64,000 bases of DNA from Saksenaea vasiformis B4078 (GCA_000697055.1 JNDT01001590.1:62001-126000); one strand, 5' to 3'. Shown: positions 22,933 to 34,219, counted from the stretch's first letter. The notes: generated by a model not told the origin, from the sequence alone. A program made the numbers and translations.

Positions 22933-23864
22933 TTCATTAGCACCCCGTTATCCTGGAACTGTTAGTTTCTATTTTCTGCATTTGCTTAGTTCATCATTTC
23001 ATTGGTTAGATGTCATTTTCAGTGCATAGTCCCTAATTGACAGTTACTTTCTGAATAAAATATACACCGTCTCTTTTACAAATACTCATTAGTCCCTTTC
23101 AGACGCTGACATTCAGAAACTGCATCTTCATATATTTTCTATTTACATTTTCACTTGTTCAGCTGAACAGCAGGTCTAAACGTCAGTCGATGCCAAATCC
23201 AGCGCTGTAATCCCTGCGAGCAATCTGCTCGGACCCATGTTGGATACACTGAGCTACGTGAGGCACGTTCCTTGACCGATTCATAATTTCTATTAACGAA
23301 AGCTCAAACTCGGTTCAAATTCGTCAAAGGTTCGAGGAAAGGGTGAATATGACGGAAAGGGCACCATATACTGCGCATAATCAGGACCAAAGTCCTGTGA
23401 ATAGATGCACTGTCCTTAATCAAATACCTGTATTGCGGAAGTTAAGCGTCAATTTGTCGAAGGATTTGCTCTCTTTCCTGGACGGTTGGCATGCAATTTT
23501 TCTTTCTCCACAGACAGCGAATCATTGATCGAGAATACCCCATTTTAGACCACGGTCTCTACAGAGATCTCGCAAGCCAGCCGACTTCAAGATACTCTCG
23601 GAAGCGACGCGTCTTCCGGTTGAATCTGGACTCGCTCATGAATGCGTGTTCGAATCGTAGATCGATCATTCATGCGATCATTAGGGACGACGCTGTCACT
23701 GAGAAGGAGCCGAGTATGGCGGTCTTACAGCCCAGTATGTAGCCCCCTTGCGCATATATCGAGAAAAGTTATAAATGAGAAAGGTGCATATAATAAGAAG
23801 GATAAGGAAGATAGTAAGACACTACGAGCACGAGAAATAGATATCTATTAGCTTGTTTGGCTAT
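22933..23864. other. Outer part of the inverted duplication, no gene
   Basis: After the hydrolase the sequence turns AT-rich. From about 23160 it matches the right arm in reverse complement: the block with ATCTGCTCGGA near 23225-23240 pairs with 35475-35490, and GAGATCTCGCAAGCC near 23570 pairs with 35155-35170. Open frames here are not shared between arms. Confidence 0.5.
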
Positions 23865-24500
23865 CTATGTGAAATGAAGGAGCAAGAGGCTGGCGTTGAG
23901 ACTCACCGATGTTGCGTTACGAATTTGGGCCTGTGGTGGCATGACAGCAGCGGCCGATCTGGATGGCAAAGGGCCAACGCAAGGCGAGTCGGATAGGTAC
24001 GGCAGTGGAAAGTGAAGGCGGGTGTTTTCGGGAGTATATTTGGTGGATAGGACGCTGTACCCGTGCTGGATGCGTGAACAAGTAAGGGAGATTGGGTTTT
24101 CTAATGTGGCCTGCAATACGCTGAGGAATAGTGTACAAGTCTTTCTAAATCTAAATCATTGATGGTAGCAGGGCAACAGTGAGATACTCAAATTGCCAGA
24201 ATGATGTGCGAGATAGGAGGTGAGATTAAGCTCTGTTGTTATTGGAAAGCTCTGTTAAGAGTGAGCTGATAAACCCGTTGGGGACAAGGCAGAGAGAATT
24301 CTGATCGCATGATGGCCATGCGTGTAACCTTTGTGCTGAGTTTGGAATAGATCCCGTGGATCATCATAGCGTTGACTTTGAGCCCCTCAAGCACTCCGGC
24401 CTGTGTATTGAAAAGAAGGAGTACCAAGGTGTTCTTCGAACGTGATGGATAACCTGGTTATAAATGTGCCACGCGGGAAAGCGACAATGAACGTTAATGC
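23865..24500 (+). pseudogene. Relic gene X, left-arm copy
   Basis: Counterpart of the better preserved relic at 34220-34900. Frame pieces such as AVESEGGCFREYIWWIGR and, at the end, NLVINVPRGKATM correspond to similar pieces on the right arm. Stops interrupt it. The family is not recognised. It converges on the 3' end of MATH copy C. Confidence 0.4.
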
Positions 24501-24787
24501 TATGTTATATTCTCATGGACATGGCGTTACTGGTCGCCAACCATGAGACCCGATTTTTACACTAGTCGGCAAAGAAGCCCAGATAAGTGAACTACTCTTC
24601 GTGGAGTTCAAGCGCGTTTTAAAGCTGGAACATGGGATCAGGTTCTGGCGCGAAATTGGGGGTGACTCACAGACTTAAAGTATCAGCGGATCATATTCAG
24701 TGAAGATACGTCCAATTTACTTGCATTCGACGCAAGCGAAAAATCAAATAATGTAGAATATATGGCCTTGCCTTCTTACAGCTGTAA

Positions 24788-26354
24788 TTATATTTCCTTA
24801 TCGCATTCCACAACTCTAACATATGCAGATAAAACGCAGGCATCACTTACCGCCAGTGGACCTTTATCGCCGGTTGCTTCCTTCAAAGTTCTGTCGCTGC
24901 AAAAGTAAGGATAGCCCCAGCTAGTTAGAGGCTGCTTGAATGTCTTTGTCAGCCCTAAAATCATACTATATCAGCGCCGAAATTTAGTGGTTTTTGCTTA
25001 CTTGCATAGTCACGATTCACTGAATCATTAGGACTGGATATCATCAGAACGTATTCGGTGGTAACTCGCTCCTTTTGACGTTTTGAAGTCACATTATCCA
25101 GATACATAGATACCTTCCCGTCTGATTTATTAGGATAAAAAGAGATTCTCCTATAGGTAGGATAAGTAGCATTGCGAACTCGAAGACCTCGCCATTCAAA
25201 GCCGCCCACAATAAACCTGTCACTCTGAACTGTCTCCTCGCATTTACTCACTCCAGTAACAGTGTGATGACATGTTCCAAAGTGCAGTTCCTTGTATTTA
25301 CCGGGAGGTAACACTTTAGATGCCAATTTATCCACTGCAGAGGCCATATTTAATATTAATTGCGCTAGTTGTCAAATAGAATTATTTTACATGGATTTAA
25401 ATGCTTGTTTTCGCTTTCCACTATTCCCGATACATCGGATTTAGTATGAACGGCGTCAGAGCCCGGGTCCGATGTCTGTGAAAGTTTCTCAGTATTCTCG
25501 CTGCAGCTGTCGTTATCATCGTCTTCCTCCGTGGGTGTGTTTGTATTGTTGACTCTGTCGTGCTGGTCAGAAACGGACGAAACTGTCTTGTAATGCTCAT
25601 TAGTACCATCTGGGAAACCTTCTGCTATGTTGATACCTCTGTACATTCTTTCTTTGTGTTTTCTTGAATTTGTATTTCCAGAACATTGATTGGCGTATCA
25701 ATCAATTGGTGGGTAACTGCTCCCCTAATGGCTTCTTCGTAATCCTCTGCATTTTGCAGTTGCTTAACATTTCTTTCTGGATCAACAAACATGAGCTCAA
25801 ATTGATTGGACTCGAGAAGAAATTCCGACTGTATCTGATGTACAACATGGTTAACTCTGCTTCACAGAGATTATCTATCATACCTTATCACGGAGCTGGT
25901 TACAGTTCTTGCACCCATGGTCGAAAAAGATACGACGGGTTTTTTCATGGAATCCGGTTAGATGCGCTTTAACCAGCAAGCCGAGGTTGAGATTGATGCT
26001 CTTCATCTTTTCTTGGTTATCTGCAACTATTTTCTCTAGATTTCGTAACTTCAGTTGCAGCTCACTGCAAACTGCTTTTGCTTCTTCATATTTTTGCTTC
26101 ATTTCTTCAAATCGTTTCTTTTCGATTCGCGAGGTGTACTCAGCTTTGTATCGAAGCAAATCTTCTTTAACTTCTGTAAACTCTTGGATGGCCTTTACTT
26201 TAACAATACTGTCCAGCCACGACCAGTCCAGCACATGCGCAACATGGTCATCGGCTACCGCCATCAAGGAATCGATTGACATGTAAACATGTCTTTGACC
26301 TTTTCCGTCAGAATCTTGATTGGCACTTTTTAAGTCGTTGCAGTATCTTTGCAT
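24788..26354 (-). CDS. Coiled-coil / MATH-domain protein, family 1 copy C
   Basis: Third MATH paralogue. Minus-strand exons are 26354-25884, 25834-25637, 25586-25391, 25334-25193, 25150-25002 and 24954-24788, giving 440 aa. The exon lengths 471, 198, 142, 149 and 167 nt equal those of copy D. A charged coiled coil (KKRFEEMKQKYEEAKAVC) leads into LNLGLLVKAHLTGF. The 66-codon exon follows, with NQFELMFVD-like sequence, then an acidic linker and the MATH domain (KYKELHFGTCHHTVT, FYPNKSDGKVSMYLDN, TSWGYPYFC, VLSAYVRVVECDKEI). The intron in the domain has GC instead of GT at its donor (25192-25191). It is 42 nt without a stop, so it may be spliced as GC-AG or read through. The start is the ATG kept in copies C and D; an upstream exon as in copy A is possible. 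Confidence 0.76.
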
Positions 26355-27389
26355 GGCAGCTGCAAAGTGAGAATAAATATACGCTATGCAATTGTTCTAT
26401 AGTGCGAGTTAGGGTACATGCTGCTTTTCATCCCTTTTCTTTTCTTTTACAGAACGCAGGTAACCTGATTATTATTCATAATTATCTTGCTTGCGTACTA
26501 GCTGCACTGAGATACTGGGACGCTGTAGATCCCCTGGATTGAACATTTGAGATATTTATATCAAGTCATACATATCTTCTATCTCGAAGTATGTGTATAT
26601 TTGCATTATAAAGCAATCAGAACGTGCCTGATCGGTACAAAAGACTGGTACAGATATGTGGAAGAAAGTTCAATTCTTTGAAGTGTTCTCTGAAATGTAA
26701 GTTCTTAAGCACTGTACAAGACGTAAGAGAGTTTTATCAAATAGTATAATAATGAATATACGTAGAGAGATTAAGATGTGCCACCTGCATCAATTAAGTA
26801 AGATAACGCGAAGAAGAGTTACGCAGCAAGTAGGTGACAATTGCAGGTCGCAGTACGACAAATATATCAATGTCAGTGATGGAAAACGCATTTTCAGCCG
26901 ACTGCATTCTAAACGTTCGCTACAATAAGTCAGTCTCTGATATGTGTATGGAGATATTACTTAGATTAGGTCAGTATCCTTATAGACAGGTTCAATAAAA
27001 TTGGAGTAGCAGAAGCACATCTACTAATGTTAGACTTACTCATGTCTTACTGTAATATGGATAGTGACTATCCTAATTACCACTCTTTAGAATGATCAAT
27101 CATCACATCTATTTCTATTTAAAATGCATTTCTTTCTTCATATGACCTATCTCTCTTGGCTTTTCCTTGAGCCACCTAAATTCATCAGCCACGAGATCTA
27201 GATCAGTTGGTCTTTCCAAGGTGGCGACGGACTCTTCACAAGCAAGCGACAGTTTGATATTGAAGATACAGGGGCCAGACCTGTCAGATCCACATCTGTT
27301 GAGAAACAATCTTTTCAAAGAGAATGTACTAGGCATCCAGTTGCTGAGAGTTGGTTGAAGTATTCACTGCCTTGACTCGATTCAACGCC

Positions 27390-27660
27390 ATGAACTACTT
27401 GGCGGATGTCCAGAAGTTTTGTAGATATGAGATTGTTTTCCGAATCAAAAGATGACGAATAAACATGCAACGTTTGAGCGGCCGCCGATGTTCTAAGAAA
27501 TATGATCGATTGAAATGATCGCCGCTGTACGATAGCATAAACGCTTCTAAAGGGGACGCACTCGTTTTATTTAAAAGGGGTCGTTTGAAAGAAATGACGT
27601 GTGATGTGCGAACATGCAGCATTTACTAAACTTTCGGACGTTCCGATGAGACACGACCAT
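27390..27660 (+). pseudogene. Family-2 3' relic in the left arm
   Basis: Read on the plus strand it gives VDVQKFCRYEIVF-like sequence, as in copies 2 and 4, then stops. It lies divergently from MATH copy C and is matched in the right arm at 31290-31560. The opposite strand is open for 75 codons, but conservation in the other copies favours decay rather than a gene on that strand. Confidence 0.4.
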
Positions 27661-29109
27661 CGTACAAGGTGTTGCATGCATTCGTAGGTCTACTTGACTG
27701 GGAAAAAGAGAAAAAGGCAAAAAGGGAAAAGAAAAAAAAGAAGAAAAAGAAGAAAAAGATAAGAGAGAGAGAGGGGGGTGGGGGAAGCGTTTCACGAAGA
27801 AGAAGAGGTCAAGCAAGCAACATCAACACGGAGCAAACACCCGAATCCATAAGGATGACGCTGCATCCTTTAGCGTTGGTATCCTTCCAGCCTTGCGTTT
27901 CTCTTGTGGGTTATAGCTCATCGTATATTGCAACGGGGTATTCCTCATGAGCAACCTTGACAAATCTACTAGCAGAGGTGACTTACGGAAGGTGTTGCAT
28001 GCATTTGCAAGTTTACAAAGGACGGGCAGGGACTGATAACGGCACAGCGATTTGGGAGTCACCTGCGTGACGGTCCGGCCTTAACCCAATGTCTCTGATT
28101 GGCCTTTGTAGGAATCTCTTCTCGGACTCTGTCGGGCTCCGTCTGGCCCCGTTAGTCTTCTTTTCCTTTTGTTCTTGAAGAGGTTCAAAAGGCTCTCTTT
28201 TATTTTCTCTGCATAATCCTAACTGTTTTGTAGCACGTAGCACGTGCCATTTATATCTGTGACGCATCGCGATCGACGTAGAATCGTGGCGGCTTGGGGA
28301 TCTTTTTGCCCGAGTTCTCATAGTTCAGATAGCCTCCAGGATCGCCATTTATGAAGCTGATCCTGAAACTGCAACCACGTTTTACAATGCCGCATTATAA
28401 TCAGCAAAAGAGAGAGAGTATTATCATGATAAATTAAATATTATTACTACAGACAGCGCAAGAGCCAAAGATAGAGAAATTACTGGGAAAGTTATATTGT
28501 TTATTGAATCACTTTTTACGCTACACTAAATAAACCTTGCGTCTCTGAAGAGCCAAGTTTGCGCTAAAGAACAGTCGAATATGCGGCCATCAGTACATCA
28601 ATTTTTCGTCTGAAGATTAATCAGCTTAAATGAACTTGGTCCTCAGTGGACGCAAAATTTATTCCGGCAGCATAAAAAATAATTCATGGTTAGTAAATGA
28701 AAGATACTTTGATGTCTTTTCACTTACCCTCGAAGGGTATTTCCGCCCATCGACGGAAGCCAAAGCCCCGCATCTGAAGCGGTGGGGGCAGCGAGAGTTT
28801 GGGGGTGACCCGATGGCTTAGGAGCGGCCATCGTAGACAGCGTGCAGAGGACTTGAAGAGATACATCGTCTAGCAATCTATTGCGGAAGATGAACGATAC
28901 TGAGAGCGTGTGTGTGACAACGTTTACGTACTTTGAGTGTGGGCATAAAGCACCAACACGGCCAAGACGGCTCGGGACAGCGGTCATGCAGCCTAAACGG
29001 CATACAAAAAAATGAGTGATCCTGGATATGTAATAAAAAGTTGACATCCGTACCAGGGATGTTTGTACCAAAAGAGCCAAAGGAAAAAAAAAAAAGAAAA
29101 AGAAAAAGA
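27661..29109. other. Spacer of the inverted duplication, left part
   Basis: Contains a purine-rich A/G tract at 27700-27775, a twice-occurring block GGTGTTGCATGCATT (27669 and 27990), the dispersed repeat at 28640-28850, and a block near 28545-28600 that resembles 19500-19560 (GAGCCAAGTTTG and TACATCAATT). No gene is supported. Confidence 0.45.
28640..28850 (+). repeat. Dispersed repeat shared with 16960-17250 in opposite orientation
   Basis: Shared blocks include GTGGACGCAAAAT, CAGCATAAAAAATAATTCA, CTTTTCACTTACC and CTGAAGCGGTGGG. Identity is moderate. The function and class are unknown; it could be a decayed gene end or a non-autonomous element. Confidence 0.55.
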
Positions 29110-29468
29110 AGTGCTCGCTTTAAATATGCATCGCTTTCCGTTATCTGAGACATCCTTTTTGTGTGAGATAAAAGGAACCTGTCTTCAACACGCTTTTTGC
29201 ATGAGACGACGGAATCCTGTTTCTGAGACACCATTTTTATGAGTCAAAAGAACCCGATCACTGATTCACCCCTTTGCATGACACGATGGTACCCTATCAC
29301 CGACGCGCCTTTTGCGCGAGATAAAAGCCCGTACCTTCCACACGCCTTTTGCATGAAATAAAAAGATCTGATCACTGATACGCCTATCTTTAACACGTCA
29401 TTGCACGAGACTGAAACCCTGTCTTTGACGCACGTTTTGCGTTAGATAATGGAAAGCTGTCCGTGACA
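29110..29468 (+). repeat. Diverged minisatellite of about 38-bp units
   Basis: Eight to nine imperfect units follow one another. Each has a core like CACGCCTTTTGCATGAGA, then a purine stretch (ATAAAAGGAACC), then CTGT/CTGA-like sequence ending in TCACTGA or TTTGA. The spacing is 33-40 bp. Substitutions and small gaps show that the array is old. Confidence 0.65.
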
Positions 29469-29478
29469 CAAACACAAC

Positions 29479-29858
29479 ATGGAAGAGTATGACACGCAAA
29501 TCATAGCATCGGATGAACGTAAAAATACGTACTTCAAAGCGCAGAGTTTATCTGGAAGTAACGCCGAATTATTTCAAATAGACGCAAAGTCATGGGAAAA
29601 ATCCAGTAGTTTCGGTGATGTCATAGACGATTATATCATATTGTGTCCGTAAATCAATGTTGAGTCATGGTATGTCCGCCACAACCACACGGAATTTCGC
29701 ACAACTACAAGTTGTCGAATGATGTGAACAAATTTCTCGTCTCTTTACCACTCAAGGATTGGACAAGGCTGGAGATATTGTCGGAGGCCTTTTATAAAAA
29801 CGATCCCACCATGAATAGTCCCTACGAAGACCAAAAGCATGATCTTATCAACTTTTAA
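29479..29858 (+). pseudogene. Fragmented gene of unknown family, directly after the minisatellite
   Basis: Two open segments look coding. The first runs from an ATG at 29479 for 57 codons (MEEYDTQIIASDERKNTYFK at the start, VIDDYIILCP at the end). The second, in another frame, runs 29667-29858 (MVCPPQPHGISHNYKL, FLVSLPLKDWTRLEIL) and ends with HDLINF. A frame change near 29652 separates them. I do not recognise the family. It looks like the C-terminal end of an accessory-genome protein that has begun to decay. Confidence 0.4.
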
Positions 29859-30419
29859 AACCGTTGCCGACAAACCTTACGGCGAATCTTTGCAATTGTA
29901 CTGTAACCGATTGAGGCATTGGAGGTCATCTACATACTTATATTCATCGATCGACAACTGAGGTGCCGTGTTTGTTGTTGGCTGACTGGCATTCTTTTAA
30001 AAAGCTTTTGTCTTATGCAATAAGTGATGGCCATTGAAGATCAATCGACCTCTAAGATATCAATGGCGTCCGGATCTCGAATTGTCATCTTGGATCTCTT
30101 TTACTGTTTATAATGTGCACATCTTTCAAAATAACATGTAATCATAGAGATATCCAGCAAACAATAATAAACCTAAAGTCATGCTGAGCTTGTGCATCCT
30201 CCCTAATATCGAATCGTCATCTTGGATCTTTTTTTTTTTTTGGCTGGTTAGAATGCGTGCGTCTTTCAAGGTACCATATAATCGTAGAAACATCGAGCGC
30301 ACAACAATATATCTAAACCATGTTGATCTTCTATGTCCTCTCTTCCCTCCAGTGTTTGACGCCAGGTTGACTCCGAATCGTCATGTAACCGTTCGTCGAC
30401 ATGAGGTGTACCCAGTAAA
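29859..30419. other. No supportable gene
   Basis: AT-rich spacer. Two similar sentences of sequence (near 30085 and 30210, both with GAATCGTCATCTTGGATCT or a close variant) form a short direct repeat about 130 bp apart. Confidence 0.45.
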
Positions 30420-30665
30420 TTAGCTCTCATCGGCATCTTTGTCAAGTGTAATTTCTTTCGTTGCCCTTTGCAGCATACTTTTAGGATATTGTTGATTTGC
30501 AGCATGGCAGTTCAGCTGGTCATAAAACATCTTTACTTGCCGTCTCTCGAATCGGCAAACAATTTCATATTTATAAGACTTCTGCACATCCGCCGTGACC
30601 GAATCATTCCTTGATCCCTTTGCTTCATTAGTGTAATACCCAGGTGACACAAGAATAAAACGCAA
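30420..30665 (-). pseudogene. Family-2 C-terminal fragment (copy 4)
   Basis: A minus-strand frame of 81 codons includes VTADVQKSYKYEIVCRFERR, which matches the same position in the relics at 31290-31560 (VDVQKFCRYEIVF) and copy 2 (GGFQNLCRYELVF). Upstream exons with the KIW and KVDLR motifs are absent. Confidence 0.4.
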
Positions 30666-31269
30666 TTTTCCTCTGTATCATTCGTTGACGTTGCTCCCAA
30701 GAAAAATGTCTGCTGAAGTCCAATAAGACAGTAATCCTGGCCAATCAGCAGTGTGTCCTGCGTGGAGTTTTAGAGATCAGGCACAAGTAGTAAGAAAATC
30801 ATTTGGATGGTATCAAAAAATCAAGAGAGAGGGAGTATGAAGGAAAGCTGCCGTATTCTAAATAGAAATAGGTGTGATGATTGATTATTCTGAAAAGCGA
30901 CAGGTGGGATAGTCACTATTGATGGATCCAAATTCAAGTATGGGCGACGTGAAGTAAGCGAGACCCAAAAAGGATCGTTTTATTAAAATGATTGTTCTAT
31001 TGTTTATATAATTCACAGTGCTTGCGGGTAATGGCGGGATAGAGGAGTTTAGAGATATCTTTAGATAATCCTTTACTAGATTAAGATCATTATGTTTATC
31101 CTGATGTATTCTGTGTCCGCTGGTACCTCAGCAACAGATAGATGGGATAAGATATGTCTAGAACCGCGTTCTAATAAAGTAACCACCCTCAGTACCTTTT
31201 GTCGTGTTCTGATGTATTGTTCTAATCACCGTGTAGTAATGTAACTATGTCGGATACGACAACTATCGA
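30666..31269. other. Spacer with an inverted copy of 27040-27120
   Basis: The block 30855-30935 (AAATAGAAATAGGTGTGATG and GGATAGTCACTAT) is the reverse complement of 27040-27120 with few changes. No gene is supported. Confidence 0.5.
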
Positions 31270-31289
31270 CGCTCTAGTAAGACATCAGG

Positions 31290-31560
31290 AGGATGGTCAT
31301 GTCTCATCGGAACGTCCGAAATTTTAGTAAATGCTGCGTGTTCGCGCATCACACGTCATTTCTTTCAAAAAAGTCCTTCTAAATAAAACGAGTGCGTCCT
31401 CTTTAGAAGCGTTTATGCTATCGTACAGCGGCGATCATTTTAATCAATCATATTTCTTAGAACATCGGCGGCCGCTCAAATGTTGCATATTTATTCGTCA
31501 GCTTTTGATTCGGAAAACAATCTCATATCTACAAAACTTCTGAACATCCACCTCAAGAAA
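31290..31560 (-). pseudogene. Family-2 3' relic in the right arm
   Basis: On the minus strand it reads VGFLEVDVQKFCRYEIVF followed by stops, matching the C-terminal part of family 2. It lies divergently from MATH copy D, the same layout as in the left arm. Confidence 0.4.
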
Positions 31561-32219
31561 TCCGACATTCATGGAAACACTTCCACTACTACAGCTTCAT
31601 TGGATTTGCTTAGAAGGACGTTGACCCAACCCAAGTAATGTTTTAGTATGCATATCAGAGTTTGAGGTATTGTGGCAAAACATTCAGTATGCAGTCTGCT
31701 GAAAATGGATCGTCTATCACTAACGTTGGTATACTTTTCTTACTGTAGCCTGCAACCATCATCTATGTGCTGCGCTAGTTTCTTCTTCTCTCGTTATTTT
31801 AGTTAATTGATGCAGGTGGCATGTATTAGTCTCTCGGAATGATATATTGATTATTATAGTATCCAGTAACTCTCAAATGCTTTGATTAATATTAAGAACT
31901 TTGCAGAGAACATCTCAAGGGACCACATCTCTGTATCAGCTTTTTTGCGCTGATAATGCATGCTACGATTGCTTCGTACTGCAAATATACACATACTTTA
32001 GGATAAATTATAGGGATTACTCTATAAATACCCACAAGTGATCAATTAGAAAGGTCTACAACTTTCTAGCGTCTCGCTATGGATAATACAGAAGTAGAAC
32101 AAACAACGCTTACGAGTGATCATCAGGTTATCTGCGCTCCATTAAGAGAGCATGACGTATCCTAACTTATACTATACACCTGTCAGATATCTCTTTTCTG
32201 CACTCACTTCGCAGATGCC

Positions 32220-33802
32220 ATGCGAGAACGCTGCGATAATCTAAAAAGTGCAAATCAAGGCTCTGACGAGCAAGATTAAGAACATGTATGCACATCAATC
32301 GCTTCCATCCTGGAAGAAGTCGAAGGCCATCTTACGTACTTGCGGTACAGTATAATCTTGTCTGGTGTTGTTAAAGAAAAGGCCGTCCGAGAGTTTACAG
32401 AAATTAAAGCGGAACTGCTTCGATACAAATCTGGGTGCACTTCGCGAATCGAAAACAGACGATTCGAAGAGATGAAACGAAAATATGAAGAAGCAGAAGC
32501 AGTTTGCAGTGAGCTGAAACTGAAGTTGCAGCGTCTAGAGAAAATAGTTGCAGATAGCCAACGAAAGATGAAAAGCATCGATCCCAACCTCGGTTTGCTG
32601 GTTAAAGCACATTTGACCGGATCCCATGAGGAAATCCGCCGTATCTTTTTCGATCATGGGTGCAAGAGCTATCATCAGCTCCGTGATAAGGTATGATAGA
32701 TAATTTCTAATAAGTAGGGCTAACCGCGTCGCAATTTAGATACAATTGGAATTCCTTCTTGAGTCCGATCAATTTGAGCTCATGTTTATTGATCCAGAGA
32801 GAAACATCAAACAACTGCGAAAAGTAGACGATTACGAAGAAGCTATTAGAGCAGCAGTTACCCACCAACTGATCGATACACCAATCAATATACTGGAAAT
32901 ACGCATTGAAGAAAATACAAAGAAAGCATATACAGAGGTATTAGCATAATAAGAGATGTCTCAGATCGTATTAAAAAGCATTACAACGATTACAAAGACA
33001 GTTTCATCGGTTTCTGACCAGAGTAATAGCAGCTACGTTAACAATAAAAAAACGTCCACAGAAGAAGTCGATGATAGCGATAACGGCAGCGAAAAAACTG
33101 AGCAATGTTCGCAGACGTCAGACCCCAGTTATGATGCCGTTCATACTAAATCTGACGCATCACAGGCTATGGAAAGCGAAAACAAGCATTTAAATCCATG
33201 TAAAGACAATTTTATTTAATGACTAGCGCAATCAATATTAAACATGGCCGCGGCAGTGGATAAATTGGCATCGAAAGTGCTGCCTCCCGGTAAATACAAG
33301 GAACTGCACTTTGGAACGTGTCATTTTACTGTTACCGAGGTGGATAAATGCGAGGGGAAAGTTCAGAGCGACAGCTTTGAAGTCGGTGGATTTGAATGGT
33401 AAGGCGTTGGAGTCCACTATGTCACTTATCATGTCTATAGGAGAATCGTTTTTTATCCTAATAAATCAAACAGGAAGGTAGCTATGTATCTCCATAATGT
33501 AACTTCAAAATGGAAAAAAGAGCAAGTTAAAATTGAATATGCTCTGATGATATCCAGTCCTAATGATTTGGACAATTGCGACTATGGAAGTAAGCGAAAA
33601 CTACTAAATTCGATGCTGATATAGTATGACCTTAGGGCTATCGAAAACGTTCAACAAGAGTACAACGAGCTGGGGTTACCCTTACTTTTGCACCAGCAGA
33701 AATTTGAAGGAAGCTAACGGCGATAAAGGCCCGCTGCTCGTAAATGACACCTGCGTTATATCTGCATATGTTAGAGTTGTGGACTGCGATAAGGAAATAT
33801 AA
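32220..33802 (+). pseudogene. Coiled-coil / MATH-domain gene, family 1 copy D, with a nonsense codon
   Basis: Exons 32220-32690, 32740-32937, 32998-33199, 33257-33398, 33441-33589 and 33636-33802 align with copy C exon for exon and with equal lengths, apart from the acidic-linker exon (202 nt against 196). TAA at 32277-32279 is codon 20 of the first shared exon; copies A-C are open there. After it the frame runs clean to TAA at 33800-33802. The coiled coil (NRRFEEMKRKYEEAEAVC), the 66-codon exon (DQFELMFIDPERNIKQLRK), the acidic linker, and MATH motifs (FYPNKSNRK, TSWGYPYFC, VISAYVRVVDCDKEI) are all present. The Trp-splitting intron has a normal GTAAGG donor. An upstream ATG at 32079 could begin an extra exon. 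A shorter protein from a downstream ATG is possible, but a recent pseudogene is more likely. Confidence 0.7.
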
Positions 33803-34219
33803 TTACATTTGATGTACCAGTACTTGTGACGTATAGTCCAAAAGTATAAAACGTTTATGTACTAGACTTGCCATAAATTAGATCCTTATATTATGGGTTA
33901 CCAGCCATGGGACCCTACATTTCCATTAGTCGCCAAAGGTGGCCCAGATAGATGAAATACTCTTCGCAAATTTTACGGGCGTTTTAAAGCTGGAATATGG
34001 GAACAGACCTTGGCGCGAAGTCTAGGGTGGTGCGCAGATTTGGAAAATTTGCGGGTCGACTTAGCGGAGGTACACCCAATTTACTTACGTTCGGTACAGA
34101 CGGAAATTAAGTGTAATATGGCATATGTGAGTCTGCCTTCTCATATGTTACAGTGCAAAACATCCCGATGAGAGTGGAAGGAATACCCTTTAGACATCTC
34201 TGCTATCCTCTCCATTAAG

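Larger units (their letters stand above)
23160..27660 (+). repeat. Left arm of a large diverged inverted duplication
   Basis: Reverse-complement similarity to 31270-35540 runs in blocks: 23225-23300 with 35430-35510, 23560-23780 with 34960-35180, gene X (23865-24500 with 34220-34900), the MATH gene (24788-26354 with 32220-33802), upstream DNA (about 26880 with 31690), and 27390-27660 with 31290-31560. The arms are diverged and hold insertions. The spacer is about 3.6 kb. Confidence 0.75.

Noticed and set aside
27669..27950. Lysine- and glutamate-rich plus-strand frame
   Set aside because: It spans an A/G-rich tract; composition alone explains the open frame and no motif is present.
28013..28321. 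102-codon minus-strand frame
   Set aside because: Basic, motif-free and not found in the matching region of the other arm; no sign of selection.
33399..33440. TAA immediately after TGG in copy D, as a second nonsense codon
   Set aside because: It is part of a GTAAGG donor of a 42-nt intron; splicing at 33398 and 33441 restores the MATH frame as in copies A and B.
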